A stretch of DNA of 64,000 bases. It comes from Phycisphaerae bacterium (lineage in GTDB: Bacteria > Planctomycetota > Phycisphaerae > Phycisphaerales > UBA1924). Under the pieces are notes generated by a model, which saw only the letters and a list, made by a program, of their open reading frames with translations, did not search any database and was not told the origin of the DNA. Shown piece by piece: positions 44,322 to 53,367 of this stretch. The DNA lies in assembly GCA_022180725.1 (NCBI GenBank), contig BQMO01000021.1, positions 60,501-124,500 on the forward strand. The letters are read 5' to 3'. Both the position numbers and the translations under genes were made by a program. The first letter of the stretch is position 1. Every line of letters starts with the position of its first letter.

Positions 44322-45758
44322 ATGACCACCGAACTCCGCACCATCGCCTACATCGCCGCCGCCGTGCTCTTCATCCTGAGCCTCGGCGGGCTGTCCAACC
44401 AGGAAACCGCGCGACGCGGCAACCTCTACGGCGTGCTGGGCATGCTCCTGGCCCTCCTCGCCACCGCCGCCCACGAGTCCTTCGGTGGCTACGGCGTGCT
44501 CGCCGCCGCCGCCATCCCCGCCGCCATCCTCGGCGCCATCCTCGCCTCCCGTGTGCAGATGACCGCCATGCCCCAACTGGTGGCCATCCTGCATAGTTTC
44601 GTCGGCGCCGCCGCCGTCCTCGTCGGCTTCGCCACGCACCTCCACGCGGGCGGGCACGATCAGGGTGCCGTCGGCGAACTTGTCGCCCAGGGCAAGGCCG
44701 CGCTCGAAGGCGCCGAGCACGCCGTCCATCTCATCGAGATCTACGTGGGCGTGTGCATCGGGTCGCTCACCTTCACTGGTTCGGTGATCGCGTGGGGCAA
44801 GTTGCAGGGCGTGATCACGTCCAAGCCCCTCATGCTCCCCGCACGCCACTTCCTCAACGTCCTGCTCCTCGCGGGGCTGGCCTTCATGGGCTTCCTCTTC
44901 TTCGACGCCCCCGCGAGCGGCGGGGCCGGGTGGCTCCTGTGGGCCACGCTCGTCTCGGGCGTCCTCGGGGTCCATCTCGTCATGGCCATCGGCGGCGCCG
45001 ACATGCCCGTGGTCGTCTCGATGCTCAACAGTTATTCCGGATGGGCCGCCTCCGCCGCCGGGTTCATGCTCGGCAACGACCTGCTCATCATCACCGGCGC
45101 CCTCGTCGGCAGCAGCGGCGCCATCCTCTCCTACATCATGTGCCGCGGCATGAACCGCTCCTTTCTCAGCGTCATCCTCGGCGGATTCGGCACCGAGGGC
45201 GGCGTCGCCCCCGCCCCCGGCGCGGTCGGGGGCGAAGTCCGCACCATCGACGCCCCCGCCACCGCCGACCTCCTCCGTGCCTCCAGGAAGGTCGTCATCA
45301 TCCCGGGCTACGGCATGGCCGTGGCCCAGGCCCAGCACTCCCTCGCCGAGATCACACGCCTCCTCCGCGACCGTGGCGTTACCGTCAAGTTCGCCATCCA
45401 CCCCGTCGCCGGCCGCCTCCCCGGACACATGAACGTCCTCCTCGCCGAGGCCAACGTGCCCTACGACATCGTGGAGGAAATGGAAGAGATCAACGCGCAC
45501 CTGCCCGAATACGACGTCGCCATGGTCATCGGCGCCAACGACATCGTCAACCCCAGCGCGCTCGACGACCCCTCCAGCCCTATTGCCGGCATGCCCGTCC
45601 TCGAAGTGTGGAAGTGCGGGAACGTGATCGTGATGAAGCGCGGCATGGCCAGCGGGTACGCCGGCGTCGACAACCCGCTCTTCTACCGCCCGAACACGCT
45701 CATGCTCTTCGGCGACGCCAAGAAGAACGTCGACGCCATTCTCGCCGCGATCCGATAA
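44322..45758 (+). CDS. pntB: NAD(P) transhydrogenase subunit beta
   Basis: 478 residues completing the proton-translocating transhydrogenase. About eight or nine membrane helices (1-275), beginning [27 protein letters not shown], include the [14 protein letters not shown] signature. The cytosolic NADP(H)-binding dIII domain (about 300-478) has [48 protein letters not shown] and [17 protein letters not shown]. All expected NADP loop residues seem present. It converges with a membrane protein gene, 3 bp apart. Confidence 0.95.
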   Translation: MTTELRTIAYIAAAVLFILSLGGLSNQETARRGNLYGVLGMLLALLATAAHESFGGYGVLAAAAIPAAILGAILASRVQMTAMPQLVAILHSFVGAAAVLVGFATHLHAGGHDQGAVGELVAQGKAALEGAEHAVHLIEIYVGVCIGSLTFTGSVIAWGKLQGVITSKPLMLPARHFLNVLLLAGLAFMGFLFFDAPASGGAGWLLWATLVSGVLGVHLVMAIGGADMPVVVSMLNSYSGWAASAAGFMLGNDLLIITGALVGSSGAILSYIMCRGMNRSFLSVILGGFGTEGGVAPAPGAVGGEVRTIDAPATADLLRASRKVVIIPGYGMAVAQAQHSLAEITRLLRDRGVTVKFAIHPVAGRLPGHMNVLLAEANVPYDIVEEMEEINAHLPEYDVAMVIGANDIVNPSALDDPSSPIAGMPVLEVWKCGNVIVMKRGMASGYAGVDNPLFYRPNTLMLFGDAKKNVDAILAAIR

Positions 45759-45761
45759 GGC

Positions 45762-46355
45762 TCAGATCCGCACGCCCTCGTCGCGCGGGGGCCACGCCGA
45801 CGCGCCCCGCTTCACCGCCCCGAACCACACGAGCAGGAACACCGGGTACGCCAGCCCGAGCACCGCGCCGAAGGCCATCCCCACGTACGTCCCGATCTTC
45901 TGCCCCGGCATGTTCATCTGCTTCGCGAACTGCGTCCCCGGGTTCTCCGCCGCCCAGCGGGCCAGCGCTTCCTGATTCTGAAACTGAAGAAACATCGATC
46001 CCGCGAACAGCACCACGGCCAGGCACGCGTACACCAGGTGCACCGGCCCGCCGATCGGGTTCCGCCGGATCGTGATAATCCCCGCGATCAGCAGCAGCAA
46101 CGCGTTCAGCAGCCCAATCACACCCAGCCCCCACAACGCCGGTGTCCCCGCCATGTTGGGCGGAAACTCCGCCTTCATCTCCGGCGGGATCATCGACATC
46201 GCCGCGATCCCCACCACCGGCAAACACCCCCCGCACACCAGCCCCAGCCCCGCCCACACGATGCTGATCACGCCGACGGTCTTCGGCCACTTGACCGGCG
46301 CGGGCGGAAGTTCAAGATCGCCAGGCTCGGATGGTGGGATGGAAATCTGACTCAT
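45762..46355 (-). CDS. Hypothetical four-helix membrane protein
   Basis: 197 residues with a Pro/Glu-rich N-terminus and four hydrophobic segments: TVGVISIVWAGLGLVCGGCLPVVGI, LWGLGVIGLLNALLLLIAGIITI, LVYACLAVVLFAGSMFLQF and TYVGMAFGAVLGLAYPVFLLVWFGA. A GGAGG lies just upstream of the ATG. The pattern resembles many planctomycete membrane proteins of unknown role. The gene sits just after pheS (31 bp) on the same strand, in the place where pheT is often found. Confidence 0.7.
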   Translation of the reverse strand: MSQISIPPSEPGDLELPPAPVKWPKTVGVISIVWAGLGLVCGGCLPVVGIAAMSMIPPEMKAEFPPNMAGTPALWGLGVIGLLNALLLLIAGIITIRRNPIGGPVHLVYACLAVVLFAGSMFLQFQNQEALARWAAENPGTQFAKQMNMPGQKIGTYVGMAFGAVLGLAYPVFLLVWFGAVKRGASAWPPRDEGVRI

Positions 46356-46386
46356 CGGCGTGCCTCCTTCTCGACGATCCCCGCCC

Positions 46387-47421
46387 TCACAACTGCCGCA
46401 GGAACCGCAGGTCGTTCTCGTACAGCATGCGGATATCGGGAATCTTGTACTTGCTCATCGCCAGCCGCTCGACGCCGAATCCGAACGCGAAGCCCGTCCA
46501 CGCCTCGGGGTCGATCCCGCACGCCGCGAACACGTTGGGGTCCACCATCCCGCACCCGCCCAGTTCGATCCACCGCGGTTCGCTCCCCGGCGAGAGACTC
46601 ACAAATATCTCGAACTGGGCCGAGGGTTCCGTGAACGGATAGAACGTCGGCGTGAACCGGATCTTCGCGTCGCCGCCGAAGTACGCCCGGCAGAACTGGA
46701 AGAGTGTGGTGGTCAGGTCCGCCATCGACAGCCCGCAGTCCACCGCCAACCCCTCGATCTGATGAAACATGAACGAGTGCGTCGCATCGACCGTATCCGG
46801 GCGATACACCCGCCCCGGCGAGATGATCCGGATAGGCGAAGTGAGTTGGCCCCCGCCCCGGCGCACCGCCTCCTCCATCACCCGCACCTGCACCGTGCTC
46901 GTCTGCGACCGGAGCATCCTCGGCGCGGCGACCGCGGCCGGGTCGTCCACGTAGAAGTTGTCCCCCGGATCACGCGCCGGATGACCGGGCGGGATGTTGA
47001 GTTTCACGAAGTTGTGGTCGTCGTCCTCAAGTTCCGGCCCCTCGGCCACCTCGAACCCCATGCGGGCGAACACCGCCACCAGTTCGTCGCGTACACGCGA
47101 GAGCACGTGTGTCCTGCCAACGGCTCGCGTATCGATCAGCCCCGGCTCGGTCATGTCGACCGGCGCCAACGCGGCACGCGTCGGCATCGCGGCCCGGCGA
47201 GCATTCATCGCCGCCTCGAGCGTGGCCTTGATCGCGTTCAGCCGCTGCCCCACCGCCGGCTTCTGATCCTTGGGCACGTCCTTCAGGCCCGCCATCGCCG
47301 CCTTCAGGCGCCCGTTGGGCCCCAGGTACGCGGCTTTCCACGCGTCGAGCGCCTCGGGCGCGTTGGCGCCGGCGAGTCGCTCCAGGGCATCGGCTTCGAG
47401 TTGATCGAGTTCGGCCAGCAC
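46387..47421 (-). CDS. pheS: Phenylalanine-tRNA ligase alpha subunit
   Basis: 344 residues from a GTG. The N-terminal coiled coil (LAELDQLEADALERL) binds tRNA. The catalytic class II core has TEPGLIDTRAVGRTHVLSRVRDE, the DTVDATHSFMFHQIEGLAVD motif 2 region and the GFAFGFGVERLAM motif 3. The GTG is preceded at 7 nt by TATCCT with no Shine-Dalgarno. The beta subunit gene pheT is not next to it; a membrane protein gene is. Confidence 0.95.
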   Translation of the reverse strand: MLAELDQLEADALERLAGANAPEALDAWKAAYLGPNGRLKAAMAGLKDVPKDQKPAVGQRLNAIKATLEAAMNARRAAMPTRAALAPVDMTEPGLIDTRAVGRTHVLSRVRDELVAVFARMGFEVAEGPELEDDDHNFVKLNIPPGHPARDPGDNFYVDDPAAVAAPRMLRSQTSTVQVRVMEEAVRRGGGQLTSPIRIISPGRVYRPDTVDATHSFMFHQIEGLAVDCGLSMADLTTTLFQFCRAYFGGDAKIRFTPTFYPFTEPSAQFEIFVSLSPGSEPRWIELGGCGMVDPNVFAACGIDPEAWTGFAFGFGVERLAMSKYKIPDIRMLYENDLRFLRQL

Positions 47422-47428
47422 GACGCCA

Positions 47429-47434
47429 AGGATA
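47429..47434 (-). promoter_or_regulatory. -10-like TATCCT, leaderless type
   Basis: Minus-strand TATCCT, TGGCGTC, then the pheS GTG start at 47421. No ribosome-binding site is present. Confidence 0.42.
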
Positions 47435-47455
47435 GCGCCCGCTCCTCAAAAGCAA

Positions 47456-47482
47456 ACACCCACCGGCAGACCCGGTGGGTGT
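47456..47482 (-). terminator. Intrinsic terminator after the Cys-rich lipoprotein gene
   Basis: A perfect 11-bp stem acacccaccgg/ccggtgggtgt with loop CAGAC. On the minus strand it is followed by TTGCTTTTG. It sits 27 bp after the lipoprotein stop and before pheS. Confidence 0.75.
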
Positions 47483-47508
47483 CGCGTCATCATCGCATCA
47501 CGTCGCGA

Positions 47509-47790
47509 TCAGTTCGTCTTCGCGCCCGTGCAGGCCTTCGCGCAGTCGGCCTTCGGGGCCACCGCGCCCATGCTGCCCTCGGCCTTCTTCTCGCCCGAGC
47601 AGCACCCGGCCTTCTTCTCGCCGACCGCGCCCATCGAGCCGTCGGCCTTCTTCGACTCCGTGCACCCCGACTTCTCCGCGCAGCAGTCCTTCGCCTTCAC
47701 GGCCCCGGCGCTGCCCGACGATTTGTTGCTCGCGCAGCCAACCAGGGCGGCCAGGGCAACGACTCCGAGAACGGTCACGATCTTCGACAT
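47509..47790 (-). CDS. Cysteine-rich repeat lipoprotein, small
   Basis: 93 residues. MSKIVTVLGVVALAALVGC is a lipoprotein signal with lipobox LVGC. The mature part carries an imperfectly repeated unit (KKADGSMGAVGEKKAGCC and KKAEGSMGAVAPKADC) with nine or so cysteines, many in CC or CxxxC arrangements, plus many lysines, glycines and serines. No family is recognised; metal or thiol chemistry in the envelope is possible. GGAG precedes the ATG and a strong terminator follows, so it is a monocistronic gene. Confidence 0.78.
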   Translation of the reverse strand: MSKIVTVLGVVALAALVGCASNKSSGSAGAVKAKDCCAEKSGCTESKKADGSMGAVGEKKAGCCSGEKKAEGSMGAVAPKADCAKACTGAKTN

Positions 47791-47893
47791 GGGTGATCTC
47801 CTGTGGTGTGAAAACACATCGACGTAACAAGCCGTACGCACTCGACGGCCGCGAGTTCGGGTAACCCGATGTTCAACAGTAGCCAAACAAAAT

Positions 47894-47917
47894 CCCCCCG
47901 GCTAGACCGCCGGGGGG
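47894..47917 (-). terminator. Intrinsic terminator of the ribosomal operon
   Basis: A 9-bp stem ccccccggc/gccgggggg with a 6-nt loop, 31 bp past the rplQ stop. On the minus strand it is followed by ATTTTGTTTGG. It marks the end of the S10-spc-alpha transcription. Confidence 0.8.
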
Positions 47918-47947
47918 TGATGTACTTTCCGGCTCTCCGCGGTTTCC

Positions 47948-48601
47948 TCAGGCGGTTTTCTTGGCATCGCGCAGTTTGGCATGGAACGCCGTGCGCTTAT
48001 CGGCCTGCCGGCGGCGGGTCGAGGGGTTGCCGCTGATCTCGGCCCCGTCCTCCGCACCCACAAACTGAAGCACGCACAGTTCCGTGCCATCGCCCACGCG
48101 GTGACGCCCAAGTTTCACGATCCGCGTATACCCGCCCTTGCGGTCAGCGAACCGCGGGCCCACACGCTCGAAGATGTGCTTCACCAGTTTCGGGCTGCTC
48201 CGCAGTTCCCCGTACCGGTTCCGCTCGACCTGACTGCTCTCGGGAAGTTCGAAGAACTGCCCGGCCTGGTCGCGCAACTTCTGGACGTGCTCGCGTTCGG
48301 CCTCCGATGCCTTCTTGCCCAGGTACAGCCAATCAAACCCGCGACGATCTCCGCCGAGTTTGGCGATCACCCGCCGGCGAGCCGCCACGTCCAGCCGACG
48401 GGCCTCTTCCGGCGTCTTCCCGCGGAGCTTGTCCTTGGTGTCCGTAATGATCTTCTCGACGAAGGGCTTGACGGCCTTGGCCTTCGGGATCGTCGTCACG
48501 ATCTGGCCGTGCTCGAACAGCCCCGCGGCCAAGTTACGCAACGTCGACGCACGATGCGCCGTCGTCCGTCCCAGTCGATATCCGGCCCTGCCATGTCGCA
48601 T
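47948..48601 (-). CDS. rplQ: 50S ribosomal protein L17, enlarged
   Basis: Binds 23S rRNA near the tunnel exit. The N-terminus MRHGRAGYRLGRTTAHRAS and the HIFERVGPRFADRKGGYTRIVKLGRHR core are diagnostic. At 217 residues it is nearly double the E. coli size: about 55 extra residues (FDWLYLGKKASEAEREHV and onwards) sit between the two halves, and a basic tail follows. GGAG lies 8 nt before the ATG. Last gene of the operon. Confidence 0.94.
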   Translation of the reverse strand: MRHGRAGYRLGRTTAHRASTLRNLAAGLFEHGQIVTTIPKAKAVKPFVEKIITDTKDKLRGKTPEEARRLDVAARRRVIAKLGGDRRGFDWLYLGKKASEAEREHVQKLRDQAGQFFELPESSQVERNRYGELRSSPKLVKHIFERVGPRFADRKGGYTRIVKLGRHRVGDGTELCVLQFVGAEDGAEISGNPSTRRRQADKRTAFHAKLRDAKKTA

Positions 48602-48691
48602 GATTCACACTCCGCTCTCGAACGTGCCCGGGGCGTGCCGCGCCGGGCCTGAACTTTAGGCGATCTCCGACGCCGTCTCGACTCCGTCGGC

Positions 48692-49720
48692 TTACGTCGC
48701 CGGGGCCGGCACCGGCGCCGCCACGTACCCCTCGGGCAACTGCATGCCCAGGTCCAACCCGATGTCCTGAAGCTTTCGCTTGACCTCGCGCAGGCTCGTG
48801 CGCCCGAACGACCGCAGTTGCAGCAGTTCCGCGTCGGTCTTGGTCACCAACTGCCCGACCGTCTCGATCCGCGCCGATTCCAGGCAGTTGCTCGCCCGGA
48901 CCGACAACTCGAGCTCCGCGATGGGCATGTTCAACTTGCGGATCAGGTCCTCGTCCACCGACGCCGCCGCCGCCGCCTCCTCGCTCACCCGCTCGTCGCC
49001 AAGGTCGAAATACTGCACGAACGGGTTGAGGTGCTTGCGCATGATCTTGGCGGCCTCGACCAGCGCCATTTCCGGGGGCACCGTCCCGTTCGTCCAGATC
49101 TCCAGCGTCAGCTTGTCGTAGTTCGTCCGCTGGCCGACGCGCGTTTCCTCGATCTTGTACCGCACCCGCTGCACGGGCGAGTAGATCGAATCGAGGTGAA
49201 TCACCCCGATCTCCTGCTCGTCGCCCGCGTTGTACTGCTCGCTCGCCGGGACGTACCCGCGGCCTTTCGCCACCGTCAAGTCCATCTCGAACTCCACCGG
49301 TTCGGTCAGCGTCGCGATCACCAGGTCCTTGTTCAGGATGGTGATGCCGGTGTCAGCCTGGATCATGTCCGCCGTCACCTCACCCGGGCCGCGCGCCGCA
49401 AGTTTCATCGTCTTGGGCTCGTCCCCCTCCAGCTTCACGATGAGGTTCTTCACGTTCAGCACGATGTCGGTCACGTCCTCCATCACGCCCTTCATCGGGG
49501 TGAACTCGTGCTGCACGCCCTTGATCTTGATGAACTTCACCGCCGCCCCTTCGAGCGAGGAGAGCAGCACCCGGCGGAGGCTGTTGCCCACCGTCGTCCC
49601 GAAGCCCCGCTCGAACGGCTCGATCATGAATCGCCCGAACGTCTCCGAACGGGAGCGAGGATCGGCCACCACCCGGGTCGGGAGTTCAAGCCCACGCCAG
49701 CGAACGCGCGTCGTCGTCAT
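48692..49720 (-). CDS. rpoA: DNA-directed RNA polymerase subunit alpha
   Basis: 342 residues. The N-terminal dimerisation domain has ERGFGTTVGNSLRRVLLSSLEGAAV and the C-terminal domain (about 265-330) has LELSVRASNCLESA and RSFGRTSLREVK. The UP-element-contacting residues equivalent to R265, N268, C269, G296 and S299 are all kept, unlike in the TPR/alpha-CTD protein at 41482. It lies between rpsK (147-bp gap) and rplQ. rpsD, normally here in E. coli, is missing. Confidence 0.97.
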   Translation of the reverse strand: MTTTRVRWRGLELPTRVVADPRSRSETFGRFMIEPFERGFGTTVGNSLRRVLLSSLEGAAVKFIKIKGVQHEFTPMKGVMEDVTDIVLNVKNLIVKLEGDEPKTMKLAARGPGEVTADMIQADTGITILNKDLVIATLTEPVEFEMDLTVAKGRGYVPASEQYNAGDEQEIGVIHLDSIYSPVQRVRYKIEETRVGQRTNYDKLTLEIWTNGTVPPEMALVEAAKIMRKHLNPFVQYFDLGDERVSEEAAAAASVDEDLIRKLNMPIAELELSVRASNCLESARIETVGQLVTKTDAELLQLRSFGRTSLREVKRKLQDIGLDLGMQLPEGYVAAPVPAPAT

Positions 49721-49867
49721 GTAACCACCTGCTTCGGCCGGGGAACCAGAACCAACGCATCCCGGAGCACGGGCCGCTCGCCCGGCCGGGGCGGTGCGTC
49801 CCTTCTGTCCGAAGGATGCACGAGAATAACACCCGCGGAGATGTCTCGCCGCGTGTGTGAATAAACC

Positions 49868-50242
49868 TTACACGCGACGACGCTTCTTGGGACGACAGCC
49901 GTTGTGGGGCACCGGCGTGTGATCTTCCACCGCCGTCACCCGCAGTCCAGCCGCGATCAGCCCGTTCACCGCCGACTCGCGCCCGGCGCCCGCCCCGCGG
50001 ATGCGAATTTCGACTTCCGACATGCCCATCTTGCGGGCCTTGCCGGCGGCGGTCTCGGCCGCCCGCGTCGCGGCGAAGGGCGTGCTCTTGCGCGCGCCCT
50101 TGAACCCGATCGTGCCCGCCGAGTCCCAGCAGATGGTCTCGCCGTTCATATCGGTGATCGTGACCAGCGTGTTGTTCTGCGTCGCGCGGATGTGCACGAT
50201 CCCGCGAACGACGTTCTTGCGTACCTTGGCCTTCTTCGACAT
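49868..50242 (-). CDS. rpsK: 30S ribosomal protein S11
   Basis: Platform protein of the 30S subunit. 124 residues from [10 protein letters not shown]; the ATG at 50242 has GGGAG upstream, and the longer frame from 50269 is not supported. Signatures are [28 protein letters not shown] and the C-terminal [16 protein letters not shown]. Confidence 0.96.
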   Translation of the reverse strand: MSKKAKVRKNVVRGIVHIRATQNNTLVTITDMNGETICWDSAGTIGFKGARKSTPFAATRAAETAAGKARKMGMSEVEIRIRGAGAGRESAVNGLIAAGLRVTAVEDHTPVPHNGCRPKKRRRV

Positions 50243-50296
50243 GCGTGGCTCCCGGATCCTCCGACCCAAAGGGTCGTACCCGTGGTGTGTTCAGCG

Positions 50297-50680
50297 TCAG
50301 CCCTTGGCCTTGACGCCCTTCTTCCCGGCGACGGTTTTCTTCTTGCCCTTGCGCGTCCGCGCGTTGCTCTGCGTCCGTTGCCCGCGCACCGGCAGACCCT
50401 TGCGGTGCCGCTCGCCCCGGTAGGACTTGATGTCCTTCAGCCGCTGAATGTTCTGCTGCACCTGCCGCCGCAGCGCGCCCTCGACCAGCACGCCCTGGTC
50501 GATGATCGCGTTAATCTGCGCCAGTTTCTGCTCGTCGACTTCGTTGGACCGCTGGTTCGGGTCCACCCCGGCCTGGGTGAGAATGTCCGCCGCCACCTTC
50601 GGGCCGATGCCGTGGACGTACTGAAGCGCGAAAAAGATCTTCTTCTTGTCGGGAATATCGATACCTGCGACACGCGGCAC
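50297..50680 (-). CDS. rpsM: 30S ribosomal protein S13
   Basis: 30S head protein contacting the P-site tRNA. 127 residues from a GTG (PRVAGIDIPDKKKIFFALQYVHGIG) with GAGGAG upstream. The RGERHRKGLPVRGQRTQSNARTRKG tail is diagnostic. Preceded by rpmJ at a 12-bp distance. Confidence 0.97.
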   Translation of the reverse strand: MPRVAGIDIPDKKKIFFALQYVHGIGPKVAADILTQAGVDPNQRSNEVDEQKLAQINAIIDQGVLVEGALRRQVQQNIQRLKDIKSYRGERHRKGLPVRGQRTQSNARTRKGKKKTVAGKKGVKAKG

Positions 50681-50692
50681 TGGTGATTCTCC

Positions 50693-50809
50693 TCAGCCCT
50701 GGACCTGCTTGTGCTTCGGATCGCTTTTGCAGATCACCCGAAGTTTGCCCTTGCGGCGGACGACCTGGCACCCGCTGCACATCTTTTTGACACTCGACCT
50801 GACTTTCAC
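50693..50809 (-). CDS. rpmJ: 50S ribosomal protein L36
   Basis: A 38-residue zinc-ribbon protein, first gene after the TATAAT at 50887. From a [23 protein letters not shown] then [18 protein letters not shown]. The four zinc ligands Cys11, Cys14, Cys27 and His33 are all present, so this is the zinc-binding form. The place before rpsM is the normal one. Confidence 0.95.
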   Translation of the reverse strand: MKVRSSVKKMCSGCQVVRRKGKLRVICKSDPKHKQVQG

Positions 50810-50886
50810 GGTGCACCTTCCGTTCGAACACCGGCCCGATCGGGCCGACCAGTTGCCTTCACCCGGGCCGGACAGGCACGGAGGGG

Positions 50887-50892
50887 ATTATA
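50887..50892 (-). promoter_or_regulatory. Consensus -10 TATAAT upstream of rpmJ
   Basis: A perfect minus-strand TATAAT about 80 bp upstream of the rpmJ start. The -35 region is G/A-rich and not consensus. It would allow rpmJ-rpsM-rpsK-rpoA-rplQ to be transcribed separately from the upstream secY-infA part. Confidence 0.55.
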
Positions 50893-50937
50893 GCCGCCCC
50901 CACGCGGGATTCCCCGCCCCACCCGATCGATTCCGCC

Positions 50938-51162
50938 TCAATGACGGAACGTAATCCGGGCCTTCGACAAGTCGTACGGGCTGATCTCCACCGTCACCCG
51001 GTCGCCCGGCAGGATGCGGATGTAGTTCATCCGCATCTTCCCGGAGACGTACGCCAGCACCTCGGTCTTCTGCTCATTGGGCAGCCGAACCTTGAACATC
51101 GCGTTCGGAAGCGCCTCAAGGACCTCCGCCTCGAACGTGAACTTGTCGTCCTGTTTTCCCAT
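50938..51162 (-). CDS. infA: Translation initiation factor IF-1
   Basis: A single OB-fold protein that blocks the ribosomal A site in initiation. 74 residues from [20 protein letters not shown] (ATG 51162), ending [31 protein letters not shown] is the family signature. The longer frame from 51237 overlaps secY and is rejected. The adk and map genes, often found between secY and infA, are absent. Confidence 0.96.
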   Translation of the reverse strand: MGKQDDKFTFEAEVLEALPNAMFKVRLPNEQKTEVLAYVSGKMRMNYIRILPGDRVTVEISPYDLSKARITFRH

Positions 51163-51187
51163 GCCCGTTCGGTTCCCTTTCGCGCCA

Positions 51188-52588
51188 TCAGCCCCGGGGC
51201 CCGCGAAGCCGCGGCCCGCCCGTTCCATCGTCCCCACCCAGGAATCCCTGGTAGTTCCGCATCAGCAGGTTCGCCTCGACCCGCTGGAGGAAATCCATCG
51301 ACACCGACACCACGATCAGCAGGCCCGTCCCACCGAAGAACTGCGTCACGGCGTACGAGATGTTCAGCCCCTGGTTCACCACCGTCGGGAGCACCGCGAC
51401 GATGGAAAGGAAACCCGCTCCAACAAAGGTGACGCGCGTCATCACCGTCTCGAGATACTCCGCGGTCCGCGGGCCGGGGCGCAGCCCGGGGATGAAACTC
51501 CCGTGCTCCTTGAGTTGCTTGCTCATCTCCTCGGGGTTGAACTGCACCGTGATCCAGAAGTAACTGAAGAAGTACACCATCCCGATGTACAGCAGCACGT
51601 ATAAAAACCCGCCGATCGAAAAGTTCGTGTCCAGGAACAGCGTGGTCGATGCCCACCACCCCGTGCCCCCGCCCGAGGTCGCCATCGACCGCAACTGGCT
51701 GAAGATCACCGACGGGAACACCATGAGCGAACTGGCGAACACGATGGGCATGACCCCGCCGTGATTCAGCCGGAGCGGCAGGTAACTCTTCTGCCCGCCG
51801 AACACCTTGCGCCCGCGCGTGTGCTTGGCCTGCTGCACCGGAATCCGCCGCTGCGCCACCGTCATGAGCACCGACCCCGACACCACCCCGACAAACCCGG
51901 CGGCCAGCAGGATCAGCCCCATGTACCCGATCGCCTCGGGGTCACGCGGGTTGAACGACGCCGCGACCGATTGGGCCGCCTGGGGCATGCCCGCCAGGAT
52001 GCCCGCCATGATGATCATCGACGCGCCGTTCCCGATTCCGTGCTTGTCGATCTGCTCGCCCAACCACATCAGGAAGAGACACCCCGCCGTCATCGCCCCC
52101 ACCGCCATCACCCACCAGATCGGCTGGTCGTAGAACATCGGGTGGATCAACCCGGGCGAGGCGTTGCGCAGGTAGATCAAAAACCCGGTCCCTTGGACGA
52201 TGCACAACGCCACGGTCACGTAGCGGGTGTATTCCATGATCTTCTGGCGGCCCGTCGCGCCCTCTTCCTGCAACTTCTTGAGCTGCGGGATCGTCGTCGC
52301 GAGCAGCTGGAAGATGATGCTCGCCGTGATGTACGGCATGATGCCCAGCCCGAAGATGGTGGAGCGAGAAAGTTCGCCGCCCGAAAAGATTGACACGAAC
52401 GACGCAACCTTCGCCGCGGCGCTCCCCGATTGCTGCTGCGCCCGGAAGAGTTCGGCCAGTTCCTCCTGGTTCACCCCGGGGATGGGAATCCAATGCCCCA
52501 GCCGGAAGACCAGCAGCATGCCCAGCGTGAACAACACCTTGTTCCGCAGTTCCGGGACCTTGAACACATTGACAAACGTCGAGAACAT
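51188..52588 (-). CDS. secY: Preprotein translocase subunit SecY
   Basis: The channel of the Sec translocon, in the inner membrane. 466 residues with ten membrane helices. Landmarks are [19 protein letters not shown] (TM1), [37 protein letters not shown] TM4-5 sequence, the [38 protein letters not shown] region before TM7, and [20 protein letters not shown] precedes the ATG. Standard place after rplO. Confidence 0.96.
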   Translation of the reverse strand: MFSTFVNVFKVPELRNKVLFTLGMLLVFRLGHWIPIPGVNQEELAELFRAQQQSGSAAAKVASFVSIFSGGELSRSTIFGLGIMPYITASIIFQLLATTIPQLKKLQEEGATGRQKIMEYTRYVTVALCIVQGTGFLIYLRNASPGLIHPMFYDQPIWWVMAVGAMTAGCLFLMWLGEQIDKHGIGNGASMIIMAGILAGMPQAAQSVAASFNPRDPEAIGYMGLILLAAGFVGVVSGSVLMTVAQRRIPVQQAKHTRGRKVFGGQKSYLPLRLNHGGVMPIVFASSLMVFPSVIFSQLRSMATSGGGTGWWASTTLFLDTNFSIGGFLYVLLYIGMVYFFSYFWITVQFNPEEMSKQLKEHGSFIPGLRPGPRTAEYLETVMTRVTFVGAGFLSIVAVLPTVVNQGLNISYAVTQFFGGTGLLIVVSVSMDFLQRVEANLLMRNYQGFLGGDDGTGGPRLRGPRG

Positions 52589-52697
52589 TCCGGCCTTCCT
52601 GCTTCGCGTCCTGCACCGCCCTCGCTACGAGAGCCGCCCCGGGGTCGATCAACCCCAGGGCGGCGTGTCGAATCTCACGGGATGGTAGGGAACTGAC

Positions 52698-53300
52698 TCA
52701 TTCGGCGTCGGCGCCCTTGGATTTCTCGCCGCCCTCGGCCTTCTTCGCCCCGCCACGCTTCAGCCGCTTGGTCAGATTCTTCGGCGTGCGATCCTCGCTG
52801 GTGAGATCAACGCCGCGGGTGCGGTCGCGACGCGTGCCCGTCTCGGTCACGCTTCCTCCGGCGTCCGCGATGCGCTTCTTGGCCGGCGCGGTCACGCGAG
52901 AGGCCGTCACCGTCAACTTGACCTTCAACGCCGCGTCCTTGGGCATGTTGCCGAGAATCTTCAGGTCGCGAGAGTCGTCGCGCACCAGCCCCGCCGCGAT
53001 CAGGGAGGCCGTGTCCACCGTCCCGCCCTTGGCGAACGACGGGTGCGCCACGATGTCGCCGAGGTTGACCGTCCAGAACTTCATGCGGAAGGGGGCGTTC
53101 GTGAAGCCCATCTTCGGCAAGCGGCGGAAGTACGGCATCTGCCCGCCCTCGTGCCCGAGCTTGCGCGCGTAGCCCGAGCGCGACTTGGCGCCCTTGTTGC
53201 CGCGGCCCGACTGCTTGCCGTGCCCGCCGCCCTCGCCGCGCCCGACGCGCTTGCGATTCTTCCATTGCCCCGCCAGGGCCGTGACTTCATGGATCATCAT
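52698..53300 (-). CDS. rplO: 50S ribosomal protein L15, with C-terminal extension
   Basis: A late-assembly 50S protein. 200 residues (about 145 usual). KRVGRGEGGGHGKQSGRGNKGAKSRSG and GHEGGQMPYFRRLPKMGF are the glycine-rich rRNA-binding loops. After the fold ends (TASRVTAPAKKRIADAGG) a Lys/Arg/Thr tail of about 45 residues follows. It comes directly after rpsE; rpmD (L30), found between them in E. coli, is absent. GGAG precedes the ATG. Confidence 0.95.
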   Translation of the reverse strand: MMIHEVTALAGQWKNRKRVGRGEGGGHGKQSGRGNKGAKSRSGYARKLGHEGGQMPYFRRLPKMGFTNAPFRMKFWTVNLGDIVAHPSFAKGGTVDTASLIAAGLVRDDSRDLKILGNMPKDAALKVKLTVTASRVTAPAKKRIADAGGSVTETGTRRDRTRGVDLTSEDRTPKNLTKRLKRGGAKKAEGGEKSKGADAE

Positions 53301-53367
53301 GGGAATGAACTCCGATGCGTGCCTCGTTCAACAGCCCGTCCCGAAAGCCGGGCGGAACGCTGGTGTG

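Noticed and set aside
49721..49867. Separate rpoA promoter in the rpsK-rpoA gap (TATTCT near 49837)
   Set aside because: No -35 at a usable distance; rpoA is more likely read through from upstream.
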